Under the pieces are notes generated by a model. That model saw only the letters and a list, made by a program, of their open reading frames with translations, was not told the DNA's origin and did no database searches. A DNA stretch of 64,000 nt from Melieria omissa (lineage: Eukaryota; Arthropoda; Insecta; Diptera; Ulidiidae), in contig OZ020268.1 of the NCBI GenBank assembly GCA_963971225.1, forward strand, positions 38,943,348 to 39,007,347. The letters are read 5' to 3'. This document shows, one piece after another, positions 43,480 to 54,079 of the stretch (position 1 is its first letter; the number at the start of each line of letters is the position of its first letter). The translations under genes were made by a program, and so were the position numbers.

Positions 43480-44250
43480 AGGTGCACAATAAACCATTTT
43501 GCAAAGTTTCCTACTGGGTCGTGCACGCGTACTCAAGCATGCGTGCAGTCGGCCGCTATTTCCGCCTATTTGCGTTTTATATGCTTTTCGCTTTTGCAAA
43601 TTGATTATGAGTACATTTAAGCGTTTAAGGGTACAAGCTGGAAAGCAACGAGTCCCTATTTATTATGTTCAGCCAACTTTGCTCTAATGCCTCAATTATG
43701 AGGCGAAACAAAATTAAAATTAATCATTGGAAACTAAATGCGTTGCAAGTTCACGTTGAATGAAACCAGCTAATAAATATTGGTGTACGTTTTCCTGGGG
43801 AGAATGGTGCAAAAAATTATGTTCACTTTAGAAGACGGAAGCTCTTTCAACGGATAGATGCAGTTTAGCTTATTAAGGCTTAAAATATCATATAATACGG
43901 CTAAGGCTTTCAAAGTAATAAACAAAAAGTTACCCTTCTTTCATGCTTTAACCATCATCATTCATCTTAATTATGATGGCAGAAAAGTTGTTGAAAAAGT
44001 TATTATTTTGAATTTTTTGGTAGTAAATTCATTTAAAAGTTCCGGGAATGTCAGTTCAATAACCTTTTCAGACCTAACAATAAGAAAAGACATTCTGCGT
44101 TGAAACCCATTAGGAATGCGTGATGCGTTTGACGTCAACGAAACAATTTCTTTAAATAAAATAATTTTCTAACAATGTAAATGGGCCAAGTACGAAAGCT
44201 CTGAGATACACTTTAGGTAGGAGTGGCTGATCCAAGGCGGAGCCCATGTT
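43480..44250. other. Unassigned stretch
   Basis: The open frames at 43499-43687 and 43858-44103 on the plus strand have no recognisable motif. No repeat was identified. Confidence 0.4.
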
Positions 44251-44261
44251 ATACCACAAAC

Positions 44262-45060
44262 AGTCGAGCTTAAGTTCGCTCACTTATTGAACCAGTTTGA
44301 GCTGCTTTCGAAGACTAGTAGACTCTGGACTGGACTCTGGACTCTTTAAGTTAGGTCCCCTAGACTGTCGAAAAAGAAGTTACTTAGGTGAGTCTCCCTT
44401 CTTTCAGATAATGCGGGACAAGTTCATAGATACCTCAACCAATCAAACTTAAATTCACTAACTCAGTGAACCAGCTTGAGCTCCGCTCAAAGCCAAGTAA
44501 ACTGTGAATAGTCCTATCGGTTAGATCCCCTAGATTGTCGAAGAAGAAGTTCGAACTTACGTTCGCTCACTTATTGAACCATTTTGAGCTCCTCACAAAC
44601 ACTAACCGACTTTGAATGATTCTATATGTAAGATCCCCTAGACTGTCGTAGAAGAAGTTACCCAGGTGAGCCTTCCTTCTTCCAGATAATGTCGGACAAG
44701 TACGTAGATATCTCAACCAATCAAACTCAAATCCACTCATTCATTGAACTATTTTGAGCTCTTTACGAAGACTAGTGGGCTGAATGGTCCTATCGGTAAG
44801 ATACCGATAGTCTTATCGGTAAGATACAAAGAAGAAGTTACTTAGGTGAGTCTTCCTTCTTCCCGATAATGCAAGGCAAGTGCGTAGATATCTCGACCAA
44901 TCAAACTTAATTCCGCTCATTCATTAAACCAGTTTGAGCTCTTTACGAAGGCTAGTGGACTGAATGGTCCTATCGGTTAGATCCCCTAGACTGTCGAAGA
45001 GAAAGTTGCCCAGGTGGTTCTGCCTACTTCCAGATAATGCGGGACAAGGACAGATAATGC
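44262..45060 (+). repeat. Tandem array of ~175-bp units, about five copies
   Basis: The phrase CACTTATTGAACCAGTTTGAGCT or a variant recurs at about 44281, 44458, 44568, 44738 and 44918. Units also share GGTCCTATCGGTTAGATCCCC, CTAGACTGTCGAAGAAGAAGTTAC and CTTCCAGATAATGCGGGACAAG. The third unit starts only 110 bp after the second, so the second is internally deleted; the fourth has a duplicated ATCGGTAAGATA segment. It is unrelated to the satellite at 12.4 kb. Confidence 0.9.
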
Positions 45061-46295
45061 ATTCAAGGTGAAGTGCATATTCTTCTTCTTCCTTGTCCAT
45101 ACTGTTTCGACAGAAGTCAGTTGAAAGCAAACCCATCGTTCTTTTTGGGTGCCAATTACACCCGTCAGAACTACGGTTACTTGGACAAAATTTTGTCAAC
45201 CAGAATTTTTTAGAAAAGTAACCTAAGTGTAAACAAGTTCAAGAACAAAACAAAATACTTACTTAGAACTTTCTTTCTTGCTTCGTTTGACAACGAAAAA
45301 AGTATTTTCTAGATTGTTTTGATATTAAGAAAATTGTGTAAGTAAAAAAACAAAAACCAAAATATAAAAACAAACCGTTGACTGAATCTGCGAGAGAAAA
45401 CATGTCATCCTTGAATGTTTGTCCCTAAAAGTTTATCATGTTTTCTACATAAGGTTTCCCTTGCAAAAAGTCATTAAGCAGAAAATAAAGTAACCAAGTA
45501 ACCAAAAGTGAAAAAATTTAACAATTTGGATTAAAAGTAATCAACTGTGACAACCATGTAGTCAAAACACCAATCACGATACTAGTCTGATCATTTTTTA
45601 TTGAGAAAAGCTCTCTGGAATGAGGACAATTTAAGGTTGCCTCAACTTCAATCAATTTTGTTTTTACGTCTTGAGTTGTCTTATTGCTTTGGGATATTTT
45701 GAACTTCAATCAAAGTGTCAAGAACTACAGAAATAATTAAGCTCTCTGCAATTAGCTGCTTATCAGCTCCAGTCGACGCACTTGGCAGTGTGTGCACTGA
45801 AATGCCAAAATTTACTTCATTCAAAGCGAACTGTTCCAATAGTTTGCCTCCATTGTGCCCCTTCCTACAGTTCCTACACAAATCTAAATATTTACTGAAA
45901 TGTGTGTCTGAATAGTGCAACAAATAGGCATCAACAAACTAAGCCGCACTGCACCTGCACGATTATGAAACCAGAGTTTCCCGGTTGCCACAATTCTAAC
46001 AACACCAAACACAACAATTCATCTCAAATTTCTCACGCTGACACTAAGTACACCGACTGGGCTGGTTGCATCGGAAGGAAGTGTGACGCAATTAAGAAGA
46101 GATATCGCGCATAAATTTTGCTGCGGCTTAGCTGCTTCAAAACCGCCACAATGCACTCGTAGGCCGCTGTCATTCGTGTGATAAGGTTGACACACGTTTG
46201 CGTAAGCATTCCTATAATTAAGCTTAGTGTATATGTGTGTGTGTGGGTGGGTGGGTGAGTATTGGGCTTAGAAGCTCTAAATACTATGGAACATT
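45061..46295. other. Unassigned stretch with a TG/GGGT microsatellite
   Basis: It includes a (TG)n(GGTG)n run at 46234-46259. The frames at 45681-45923 and 45902-46114 lack motifs. No gene is called. Confidence 0.45.
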
Positions 46296-46979
46296 TATAT
46301 TGGGATTACAAATTAGTTTGGTTCGTTTTTTGTGACTGAAAAGGAATTTTTTTAAAACAAAATGAAAGAACAGATTAATCAACGTATTTTCCATTGCTGG
46401 ATACTATTTTTTTTCATCTCTCAGAAAGTTTTGAAATTCCATCTCGAAAATATGTCTCGTCTTTGAAGTCTATTCAATGTAGTAGGCAATTTTTTATTTC
46501 TGCAAAAGAAATAAACTGGTGACCTGCCAAATTGTGCTTCATCCATCAGAAAAAACAGTAATCCAAAGCAGCAATGTCCGGAAAATATGGCAGGTTCAGT
46601 AAAATATCCAACTTGAGCGTTTACAAATATTTGTTTACCAATGTTTGGGACATGTCGGCCTCAACATCGGCGCCTTTCAACATCTCTTGGTTTATTGGTT
46701 CAGTTCATAAGGCACCCAGTTAATTTGTTTTTAAATCATTTCCAAGGATTTCAATCGTACGGATGTCACTCTCAATGATTCTTCAAGCTCCTCTTCCATT
46801 TGACTCAAAATTCTTCGTCGAGTAATGCCTACAATTCTCTTTGTCTTCGATTTGTTTTTGTTGTCCAGAGCGAGGTTTGTCCTCAATGCAAATTGAGACG
46901 TCGAAACCATTCTCTACATGGTTAGGCTGTTGAAGCATTCTCACCACAAACTTCCACAAGCATACGATGTGCTTTAGTG

Positions 46980-48067
46980 CAGTGTTGCCAGATCAAGAAG
47001 TTTCCTTCTAGATTTAGGAGATTCTTGGCCTTTTAGGTGGAATTTTTAGGAACAAGATTTGTTTTGGGAGATTGAACACAAGTTTAGGAGCTTTAAATTG
47101 TATGAAAAAGTTTACAAAAGCGATTTTGTTGGTGATACATTTAACATCATTAGTGGCACTAAAGCTTTGAATATTAAAAGCTTAAGTGTCTAATTTAATT
47201 TAAATAAATTGTATGCTTCAAAGTGTTTAATTTATGCAATCAAGGAAATAAGTTTACAAAAGCGGATTTCATACCGTTCTCAGTTTGAAGCTGAATGAAA
47301 AAAAGGCAATAAAAAACTAAATCTATCTTTAGTTATGTATGAGAAGTTTAATTCCTTAGTTTTAAATGACAAAGATTAAAAACATTTAGATTTGGTAAAT
47401 TTTTGGTTCCTCGCAAAAATCTTCATTAAAATAATTACTTAAAAAATTAAATTATTGAATAAATTATTTAAATTAATTAAATTAAAATTAAAAGTTATAT
47501 TTAGGACTAACTTAACTATGTTAAATTAATTAATTAAAATAATTAATTAGTTAATTAAGTTACAATAATTAATTAATCCTACATTTTATTTTTAAATTAT
47601 TTTATTAATTAAATTATTTTAATAATTTATTAAATTTAATTAATTTAATAATTAATTTATTAATTACTTAAGTTAATTAAAATAAAAAATTAAAATGTAA
47701 TAATTAATTTATAATTTATTTAAATTTAATTAGGTAATTTAATCAAACTAATTATTTAAATTAAATTAATCAATCAATCCTAATTTTTATTTTAATTCTA
47801 ATTTAACTAATTAATGTTATTATTTTAAATTATTAATTAATTAATTTAATTAATTAATTATTCATTTCACTAATTAATTAATCGGTCTAATTAATTAAAA
47901 TAATTAATAATTAATTTAATTATTTAATGTAATTAATTAATTAATCCTAAAATTTTTTTTAATTTTTGTCATTAAAAACTAAGAAACTAAAGTTCTCATA
48001 AAAAGGTCCAGTTCAGTTTTATTTTTAATATTTAGGAGAAAGTCATTTCATGTATTTGGCAACACTG
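46980..48067 (-). mobile_element. hAT-type MITE (GTTGCCAGAT family), long copy nested in mariner
   Basis: It begins CAGTGTTGCCAGAT and ends TTGGCAACACTG. The flanks CTTTAGTG and CTTTAGAT are a decayed 8-bp duplication. The order of internal phrases (ATTTAGGAGATTCTTGGCC at left, TTTAGGAGAAAGTCATTTC at right) is reversed relative to 5686-6075, so it is on the minus strand. The length of 1088 bp is due to an AT-expanded core at about 47440-47960. Confidence 0.85.
47440..47960. repeat. TTAATTAA-rich low-complexity core of the MITE
   Basis: About 520 bp of irregular TTAATTAA/AATTAAAT units almost devoid of G and C. Shorter copies of the MITE lack it, so it expanded after insertion or in this lineage of the element. 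Confidence 0.85.
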
Positions 48068-48186
48068 CTTTAGATGCACTTTTCCTACAATTAAAGCAGA
48101 CAACTAAAACCTCACACAAATGCTGCTGAACCATTCACAATAAACAGAGCTATTTTTTTAATCGGAACTAATTTGTAATCGAAATA

Positions 48187-48645
48187 TGAAATTTTTAATT
48201 TATTTTTAGGTTATGTTTACCGTACAGTTGTCAAAAGAATTGCTTGACTTTCTGACTATTCTATGTATTTTTCCATATTTATTATTCACAATTGTAAAGA
48301 ATCGTTCACAATTTTTTTGATGCGTTTGTGATTAACTTTGTACCAAGGAGCATCAATATTTTGCCTGTGTTTTCGAGCCTCCAAGTTTAGTGAACTTATT
48401 GGATTTAAATACAAAATTATGAAACTATTGTCATCATTAGATTTAAAAGTCTTATAAATTATTGAAAACTTGACAAACGTTTCTTAGGGTTTCAAAGCTT
48501 ACCCCAGTTTCGGTTTCATAATAACTTGTGAAATTTAAATAGCAAATATTTAAAGTCATAAATATTGAAATATTTATAATATTTACTTATTTTCTCCTAC
48601 AAAAATTCACTTCCCTATCTTCCACCTCTCGAAGAAGAACTATAA
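48187..48645. other. AT-rich unassigned stretch
   Basis: No motif recognised. Confidence 0.4.
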
Positions 48646-48649
48646 ACGG

Positions 48650-48910
48650 TTCAACACTTTCTGGGCCACTGCTCGGCTCTATAGGGATGCTGCCTCCGTA
48701 TCCTGGGGGCAAGATTCCTAGAGAACCTGGCTTGGGCAACAAAAGTTGAAATTTCGAATCTGTTCTCCTTTATCAAAAGGAGGCGAATTAGTTTGCTCCG
48801 AAATGAGGCAGAACCACTTAAAAAGAGATTCACAATGGCCCAATTCAATCTCCGAGTGGAAGTGCGGTCCTGCCGCACACACCCTTCCCTACCTAACCTA
48901 ACCTTACTTC
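48650..48910 (+). mobile_element. LOA-like LINE 3' end, plus-sense
   Basis: It is the reverse complement of the 3' UTR seen at 36270-36490 (CCTGGGGGCAAGATTCCTAG, CTCCTTTATCAAAAGGAGGCG, AAGTGCGGTCCTGCCGCACAC), ending CCCTACCTAACCTAACCTT. The terminal CCTAA units are the family tail. The minus open frame across it is incidental. Confidence 0.75.
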
Positions 48911-50067
48911 CCTCACAATTTGGGTTGCTGTGTCAAGAAGCGTCTTCTTGCTTTGAACTCTACGATTTAGCATTTCTTTTTGGCTCAACCACCAAGTTGC
49001 TGGCTGTTGTGGCGTCTTTAATCGTATGCATTGCATACAAAGCGAGACCACAAGCGGTCCAAGTCAGCGTTGAATTTCTCTATGTTTTCATTTCCTATGG
49101 CGGCCAGCGTTGGCTTGCGCTTCTAATACTGCACCGACCGTTTAACTTACATGAAAACGACATAAATACTTATGTGCAGGAATGCATAACAAAATATGGT
49201 GCTGGCCGCTGGCCGCTCGACTCGAATGCGTAAGTTATGCTAAATTTATGCGTACGACTTGACTTGCGGCAGTCGTCGTGGCGCACTTGAAAGCCACCAT
49301 GGAGGCGGCTGACAGTTTTGCGGCCGCCGTATAAATTGAGGTCATATGCAAAAATCGCCTATAAAAAAAAACGGCCCAAAACAACAAATGCTTACACATG
49401 TATTATTGTATGTGTTGTAGGTGTGTTGTTGTAGTTTATGCGTAAGGAAAAGCATCTTTCAGCTGCTTCGCGGATTCATGTAAATTCGACGCGCTGCTGA
49501 CTGAATGCGTTTGCAATTCGGGGCGTTGGGCAACACAGATTTTGTTGCTGGCAGCTGAGCATCACCAAAGCTGCATTGTGATGGGTTGCATTTTTTTTGA
49601 ATTTTTCTTACATGTTGCTTAAGAAATTAAAGTCTTTAATATTTAGCAATCAAACTTAAATGTTGCAGATTTTTTTTCAATCGACATCCCAAGTTGCTGC
49701 CCACTGCCGCTGCCCACTGACAACAACAATCCCCAAATATCGATTAACTTGCATTGCTTCTTTGCTCTTTTCAAACAATCAACCAAAAATAAGAACACCA
49801 ACAATCAACAATCAACAATCAACAACAATAAAAGCCACAGCAGCAATGCAGGAATTTTGCTCATTTAGTCGACTGTCGGTGCAAGTGGAAATTTATCAAT
49901 GCTCGATTTTTGGTTATTCATCAAGCAAATGTCTAAATTATTCAAATGGAAATGGTTTGTTGTGCTCTTCCTCGAAGGCAGTCGGTGTGTGTCGGTTTGC
50001 TGGAATGAGTTGAGTTGAGTTGGCGTTGGCGTTGTGCTGCCGCTGCAGAATGCCAATTGAGCGCAAT
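48911..50067. other. Low-repeat island
   Basis: Moderate GC with ATCAACA tandem words near 49801-49825 (four near-identical units) and CAA/TTG triplets. The 146-codon plus frame (48793-49233) begins inside the LINE tail and shows no motif. No gene is called. Confidence 0.5.
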
Positions 50068-50112
50068 TTAACCCTTCTGTCAATACGAAAAATTTCCACC
50101 TATCTCCAATAC

Positions 50113-50132
50113 GAAGGTACCCGGGTACCTTC
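50113..50132. repeat. Perfect 20-bp palindrome GAAGGTACCCGGGTACCTTC (left)
   Basis: Exactly self-complementary. The identical sequence occurs at 51268-51287. Its subterminal, symmetric placement suggests a protein-binding site used in transposition (inference). Confidence 0.9.
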
Positions 50133-50486
50133 ATACAATTTGTATGGGAAAAGTGAAAATAATAGCGCAAAAATGTTAAAAATCGTTGTTGGCTTATAAA
50201 ACAAAGCGTTATTTGTTGATAATTAAAGTTAAAAATATTAAACACATATTAACAGTGCAATAATTTTAGCATTTTCGTGTTTTACGTTGTTGCTTACGTT
50301 AATCGGAACAGATATAGCATGACTCCATGGGCTTTTGGCCGGTGGTCGAAGTCATGTTTTGTTCCTGCTGACACTTGCAGATACGAACATAAGGGTTTCT
50401 GTGCTCCGCAAACTGCTTCAAAACCATTTTTAGTGTAAAAATTGTGATAGCAAGGGAATTTTTTGTCTATTCTGAATTTTCGGATT

Positions 50487-50630
50487 CAGGGGCGCACACA
50501 GGATTTCATTTTAGAAGGCGTTCTGCACACAACTTTTGACCAAAATACCATTTCAAATCAATGTGTCACACATAATTTTTGTTGCTAGCAAATATGTGGG
50601 AGTTTGAACCACCAATACCCCCTCATGTCA
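50487..50630 (+). mobile_element. hAT-type MITE, GCGCACACAGG family (copy 4), nested
   Basis: It begins CAGGGGCGCACACAGGATTT and shares ATACCATTTCAAATCAAT, AATTTTTGTTG and GGGAGTTTGAACCACC with the family. The right terminus is degraded. It lies inside the piggyBac-like element at 50072-51493 and is younger than it. Confidence 0.7.
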
Positions 50631-51267
50631 CCTTCTCAAGATATTCTCCACAGCATCTGGCTTTGTTTGTGGTATCTAATTTATGTTTGCTGCCAAGGTG
50701 CAAATATTGAGCATGCACTTATCACTTTTTCGTAGCGACCTTTGTACTATTGTAAATGCCAAAGATTTTTGGTTTCAGGTTGTCCCCTGGCACTGCTTTG
50801 CCGTGGTGCATAGTTGAAAGAACCACCCAGCTTCATTACCCTTTGGAAGGTACAACTCCAACGATTTTGTCGCTGTAAAAATGACTTTAGGGGTCGAGTA
50901 TTACTTTTTAAACCAAAGTGAGATTTTTTGTGACCGCCAGCGCCTTAAAAGTAAAAAGGTCATCCGTTGCAGCATTGCGGACGTAAGATTTAAAGCTTTG
51001 AAGAAATATTTTTTAATAATATTTTTTCGCCTACTTGGGTTTTACATACTTTGGCAATTGCCTACTTAGTTTTTAAGAGTAAACTTGTCCTTTCAAAGGG
51101 TAAAACATCTTGGAGCAACACGTATCTGAAGTCGATGACTCCGATCGGATGTCCTAAATTTAACTTATCTTTGAAGACAACTTTGGTTTCAAATTTAAAG
51201 TTTGGTTCACTTAAATATGAACGAGTAATTTCACGTTGAAACTGTATTGTTTTACTGTATTTTGTAT

Positions 51268-51287
51268 GAAGGTACCCGGGTACCTTC
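51268..51287. repeat. Perfect 20-bp palindrome GAAGGTACCCGGGTACCTTC (right)
   Basis: Identical to 50113-50132. The flanks (TTTGTAT left, GTAT right) are also arranged as the mirror of the left copy. Confidence 0.9.
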
Positions 51288-51497
51288 GTATAGAACAAAG
51301 GGGTAGTGTTACAAAATTTGTTCTAAAAGTTATACAGAAAAAGTTTTCTTTCTATATAATTTATCTAATAGGTAGTCAATTGATATTTAGGAAGATACTA
51401 AAAATACCAGCATAGCGTTCCTTGGCCGAAAGTAGGATATTTTTACTTCAAAAATGCAATAGGTACCCAGGTACCTTCGTATTGACAGAAGGGTTAA

Positions 51498-52280
51498 ATA
51501 CCCAACACACAAATCTATGGCTACACTTAAAAATTCAATTTCAGTCGGCAACACAAGTTGTGCCTCGCTAAAAGAGATGTCGAGGCAAGCACACAGACAG
51601 CCTTTGCCGACCTCATTGGCTGTGCTTTTGTCTTATTGTCTGTTGTGTTGGCGTTTTGTCGGCGTATGGAGTTTGAAGTTTGAAGTTTACTGCCAGGACG
51701 AAAGTGCAGTGCAAACACAACAACAACATGAGGGAGTAATATTCCAAGATGAAATATTAATGATGAAAATATTTGGTTTATCTACACGATGAGTAAAATA
51801 AAGTATAAAAAGAGCATTAAATACTTCGAAAGGATAACAACAAAACGGGTAGGTTTGGTCCTCATATTTGTGTTCATTTGTGTATGTGAGACTTAAAGAA
51901 GAAGAAGTTGATGAATTAATCACAAACTTGTATGAAGTGTTTGCTGCCTTCAATTTGTTTGCTGTCACTTAAATATTTAACGTTTTCTTGATTTCGTCAG
52001 CATGGGTTGGGTTATGATAAGAGGGAAACTAACTGACTAGATTTGGGAAATGTGTACGGGTACAGACTGTATTTGAATTCTTTTGAAAGTGTCCATGGAG
52101 ACACGTAGAAATGCCATCCATTGTACTCCAGCTATTAGGTTCCGTGGACTACTGAAATCTCGACCTCGCAACTACTTGAAATAGATCTGGCCAGCCAAGA
52201 TCTCCATGTGTCTCTGTTACATTGGAAAGTAAAGGATGTCTCTTGCTTCCACTCTTGATTAGCAAGTGTCCAGACTTCAA
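51498..52280. other. Unassigned, mostly unique sequence
   Basis: CAA runs near 51717 and short open frames without motifs. Nothing was recognised. Confidence 0.4.
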
Positions 52281-52289
52281 CTTACTTAA

Positions 52290-53500
52290 CTAAACATAGC
52301 AACCCTTTACCGCGTTACAGACGGCAGCAACAGTTCTCCCCAGGCGCCTCTTCAGATGGTCACACCAAGAGATGACAGGGTGTCCTCAACTTGGTCCTTC
52401 CACCGGTCATACGATCTCCCTCCCCTAGTCGTCCCCTCGCACCATTAAGAACCATGGGCAGAATGAGCGTTCCATAGAGTGCAAGTTGTGTCGATCAAGA
52501 AAGGTCTCCCCTACTCAATTGGCTTCCGAGATTGCAGTAGCACCTATCGACTTAAGTAATCCTTCGCAGTTCGTTGTTGGTTCCTTACCAATTCGATTTT
52601 ACAAAGCATCTTTCTTTCAAACTCCAAGGGTCGCTACGTCTTTTCGCAACAGTGATCCAGGCAGTGTAGAATTTTTCAATAGTTTAAACTCTTCTAAGGT
52701 CTTCCGGGAAGGGAGTCTCGAGCGAGAGAGTAACGGGACCATAGTGGCACCTATTTACAGGAGTAATTCTTCGCTTTATAGCCACGCTGATATCATTACT
52801 GCTGTATGTGACTTTCTAAGGTAGACGAATACCTCGACAACTTCAAAAGGATACCTGTCAGCCTCGACGTGAGACCCTACCCGCTCGAAGTTTCTGCGTG
52901 TAACACCATATATGTACTTCGTTTTGCTCTCATTTACCACCAGAACCATTTTGATAGATTCTCCTTCGATATCCGCAAAGGCACCGAAGACATCTCGCTT
53001 GTTTCGCCCGTTGTTCCGTCAATGTCATCGGCGTAGGAAAGAAGCTAGACACTCTTGGGGAAGATTGTGTTCTTACAAAGTACAGCAATCTTGCACAGAA
53101 TGCTCTCCATAGAGAAGTTGAAGAGGTCACGTGGCAAAGGATCACCTTGTCTGAAGCCTGAAACGGTATCGAATGGGTCGAAGAGGTCACTTCCAACCTT
53201 AACGGGGCTGCGTGTTTTGCTCAACGTTGCTGTGTAAAATCTCACGAGCTTTTCAAGGATACAAAGTTCAGACAATGCCGTCTATAGGGCTGTCGAATGC
53301 TGCCTTGAAATCGATAAAGAGATGATGAGTATCGATTTGGCTCTAATAGGTCTTCTGCAGAATTTGGCGTAAAGGACTTTCCGGACTTTAACAACTTCAA
53401 GTAAATTAGGACTGCCTCACTGTTGGTTGACTCTGCGACCTTCAATAGGCAGTCTCCTTGACATCAGCTTTGGCAAAAAACTCTTGGATCTCTTTTAGCA
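52290..53500 (-). mobile_element. RTE-type LINE relic: RT core to C-terminus
   Basis: Minus-strand frames, 5' to 3': LVRFYTATLSKTRSPVKVG and FDTVSGFRQGDPLPRDLFNF (RT motif with GFRQGDPL) near 53110-53230; a frameshifted ADDI catalytic region near 53030; EGxSxxMVLVVNExKTKYM-like text near 52920-52990; then near 52300-52480 DRWKDQVEDTLSSLGVTI. GFRQGDPLSxDLFN followed by a WKDQVE terminal motif is typical of RTE-type LINEs. Frames are interrupted repeatedly. Confidence 0.75.
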
Positions 53501-53589
53501 GATCCGTCGCTTTTTTAAAGCGGAGCATATTTGAGAGCCCGAGTTCTAGAATCGAGTTTATTCTCCATTAAAGTCGTTTTGCCAAAACA

Positions 53590-53815
53590 CATATGCTTGA
53601 AACATATCAAAGGAGTCCACGTCTCTCTAACCAGAGTTCCAGTCATGCTGATGTGCATAAGATGGGTTTAACAGACAAGAAAAGTTGCAGAATATGCAGG
53701 GAAGACGAAGTTTTAGAGACATTAGAACGTGTTCCTTGTTTCTGTCGCGCCATTTCAAGACAAAGCTTGGCAATCTTGGAAGCACATGACTTGGTCGGAC
53801 AACACACATTTCAAA
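53590..53815 (+). mobile_element. LINE relic: C-terminal zinc knuckle
   Basis: The plus frame reads KMGLTDKKSCRICREDEVLE and RVPCFCRAISRQ (C-x2-C...C-x-C with the His changed to Arg). It ends where the SINE begins; the apparent 130-codon frame is a chance fusion of the LINE end and the SINE. Confidence 0.65.
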
Positions 53816-53824
53816 TGGATGGGG

Positions 53825-54071
53825 AAATAAGGGGAAGGTACCTACAGTTTATCGCCACATCCAGACAGCGGTTGACAATTTTCCTTTCACACTTGGAGGT
53901 TATTGCCGTTGCCTTCCAAGAGCGCACTTGTGCCATTCTTGTAATTCTTATCTGTTTCATGTGGATAGCGATACAAGTAGATTAGCGTTTCATGAGCCCG
54001 AGTTGGTGTTAGAACTTAGCGCCTCTGGTATGAGAAGCCAACGCACTACCCACTAAATTATCGAAGCCGGC
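53825..54071 (-). mobile_element. tRNA-derived SINE (copy D), most complete
   Basis: The minus strand begins GCCGGCTTCGATAATTTAGTGG (degraded A-box), TTGGCTTCTCATACCAGAGG and AAGTTCTAACACC (degraded B-box), then CTCGGGCTCATGAAACGCTAATC and the full ~150-nt tail shared with copy B: TACTTGTATCGCTATCCACATG, AATGGCACAAGTGCGCTCTTGG, AAGTGTGAAAGGAAAATTG and AAACTGTAGGTACCTTCCCC. Its length of about 245 bp defines the family. Confidence 0.85.
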
Positions 54072-54079
54072 TTTCTAAG

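Larger units (their letters stand above)
46300..48184 (-). mobile_element. Mariner-family relic split by a hAT MITE
   Basis: The ends TTGGGATTACAAATTAGTTT (46300) and, reverse-complemented, TTTCGATTACAAATTAGTTC (to 48184) are TIRs flanked by TA. Minus-strand frames give EDKPRSGQQKQIEDKENC and VPYELNQ near 46700-46900, matching the linker and HTH region of irritans-type mariner transposases, and RHIFEMEFQNFLRDEKK near 46430 at the C-terminal end. Several stops are present and the middle is deleted. Without the nested MITE the relic is about 790 bp. Confidence 0.75.
50072..51493. mobile_element. piggyBac-like element, 1422 bp, perfect 18-bp TIRs
   Basis: The termini are CCCTTCTGTCAATACGAA and its exact reverse complement, flanked by TTAA at 50068-50071 and 51494-51497. 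Subterminally each side carries a palindrome based on GGTACCCGGGTACC (50113-50132, 51268-51287; an imperfect third at about 51463-51476). I cannot find a full piggyBac transposase: the longest frames (51062-51298 minus, 49865-50245 minus) show no catalytic motif. A Cys-containing end, KCQQEQN...ESCYICSD before a stop, occurs on the minus strand near 50310-50390 and might be a transposase C-terminus relic. It contains a nested hAT-type MITE. Confidence 0.8.

Noticed and set aside
44262..45060. CRISPR-like array
   Set aside because: Repeats are ~175 bp tandem units with no short direct repeats separated by unique spacers, and the genome is eukaryotic.
53593..53985. 130-codon plus-strand frame with a Cys cluster and hydrophobic end
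   Set aside because: The first part is a LINE zinc knuckle and the second is the antisense of a SINE tail; the fusion is accidental.
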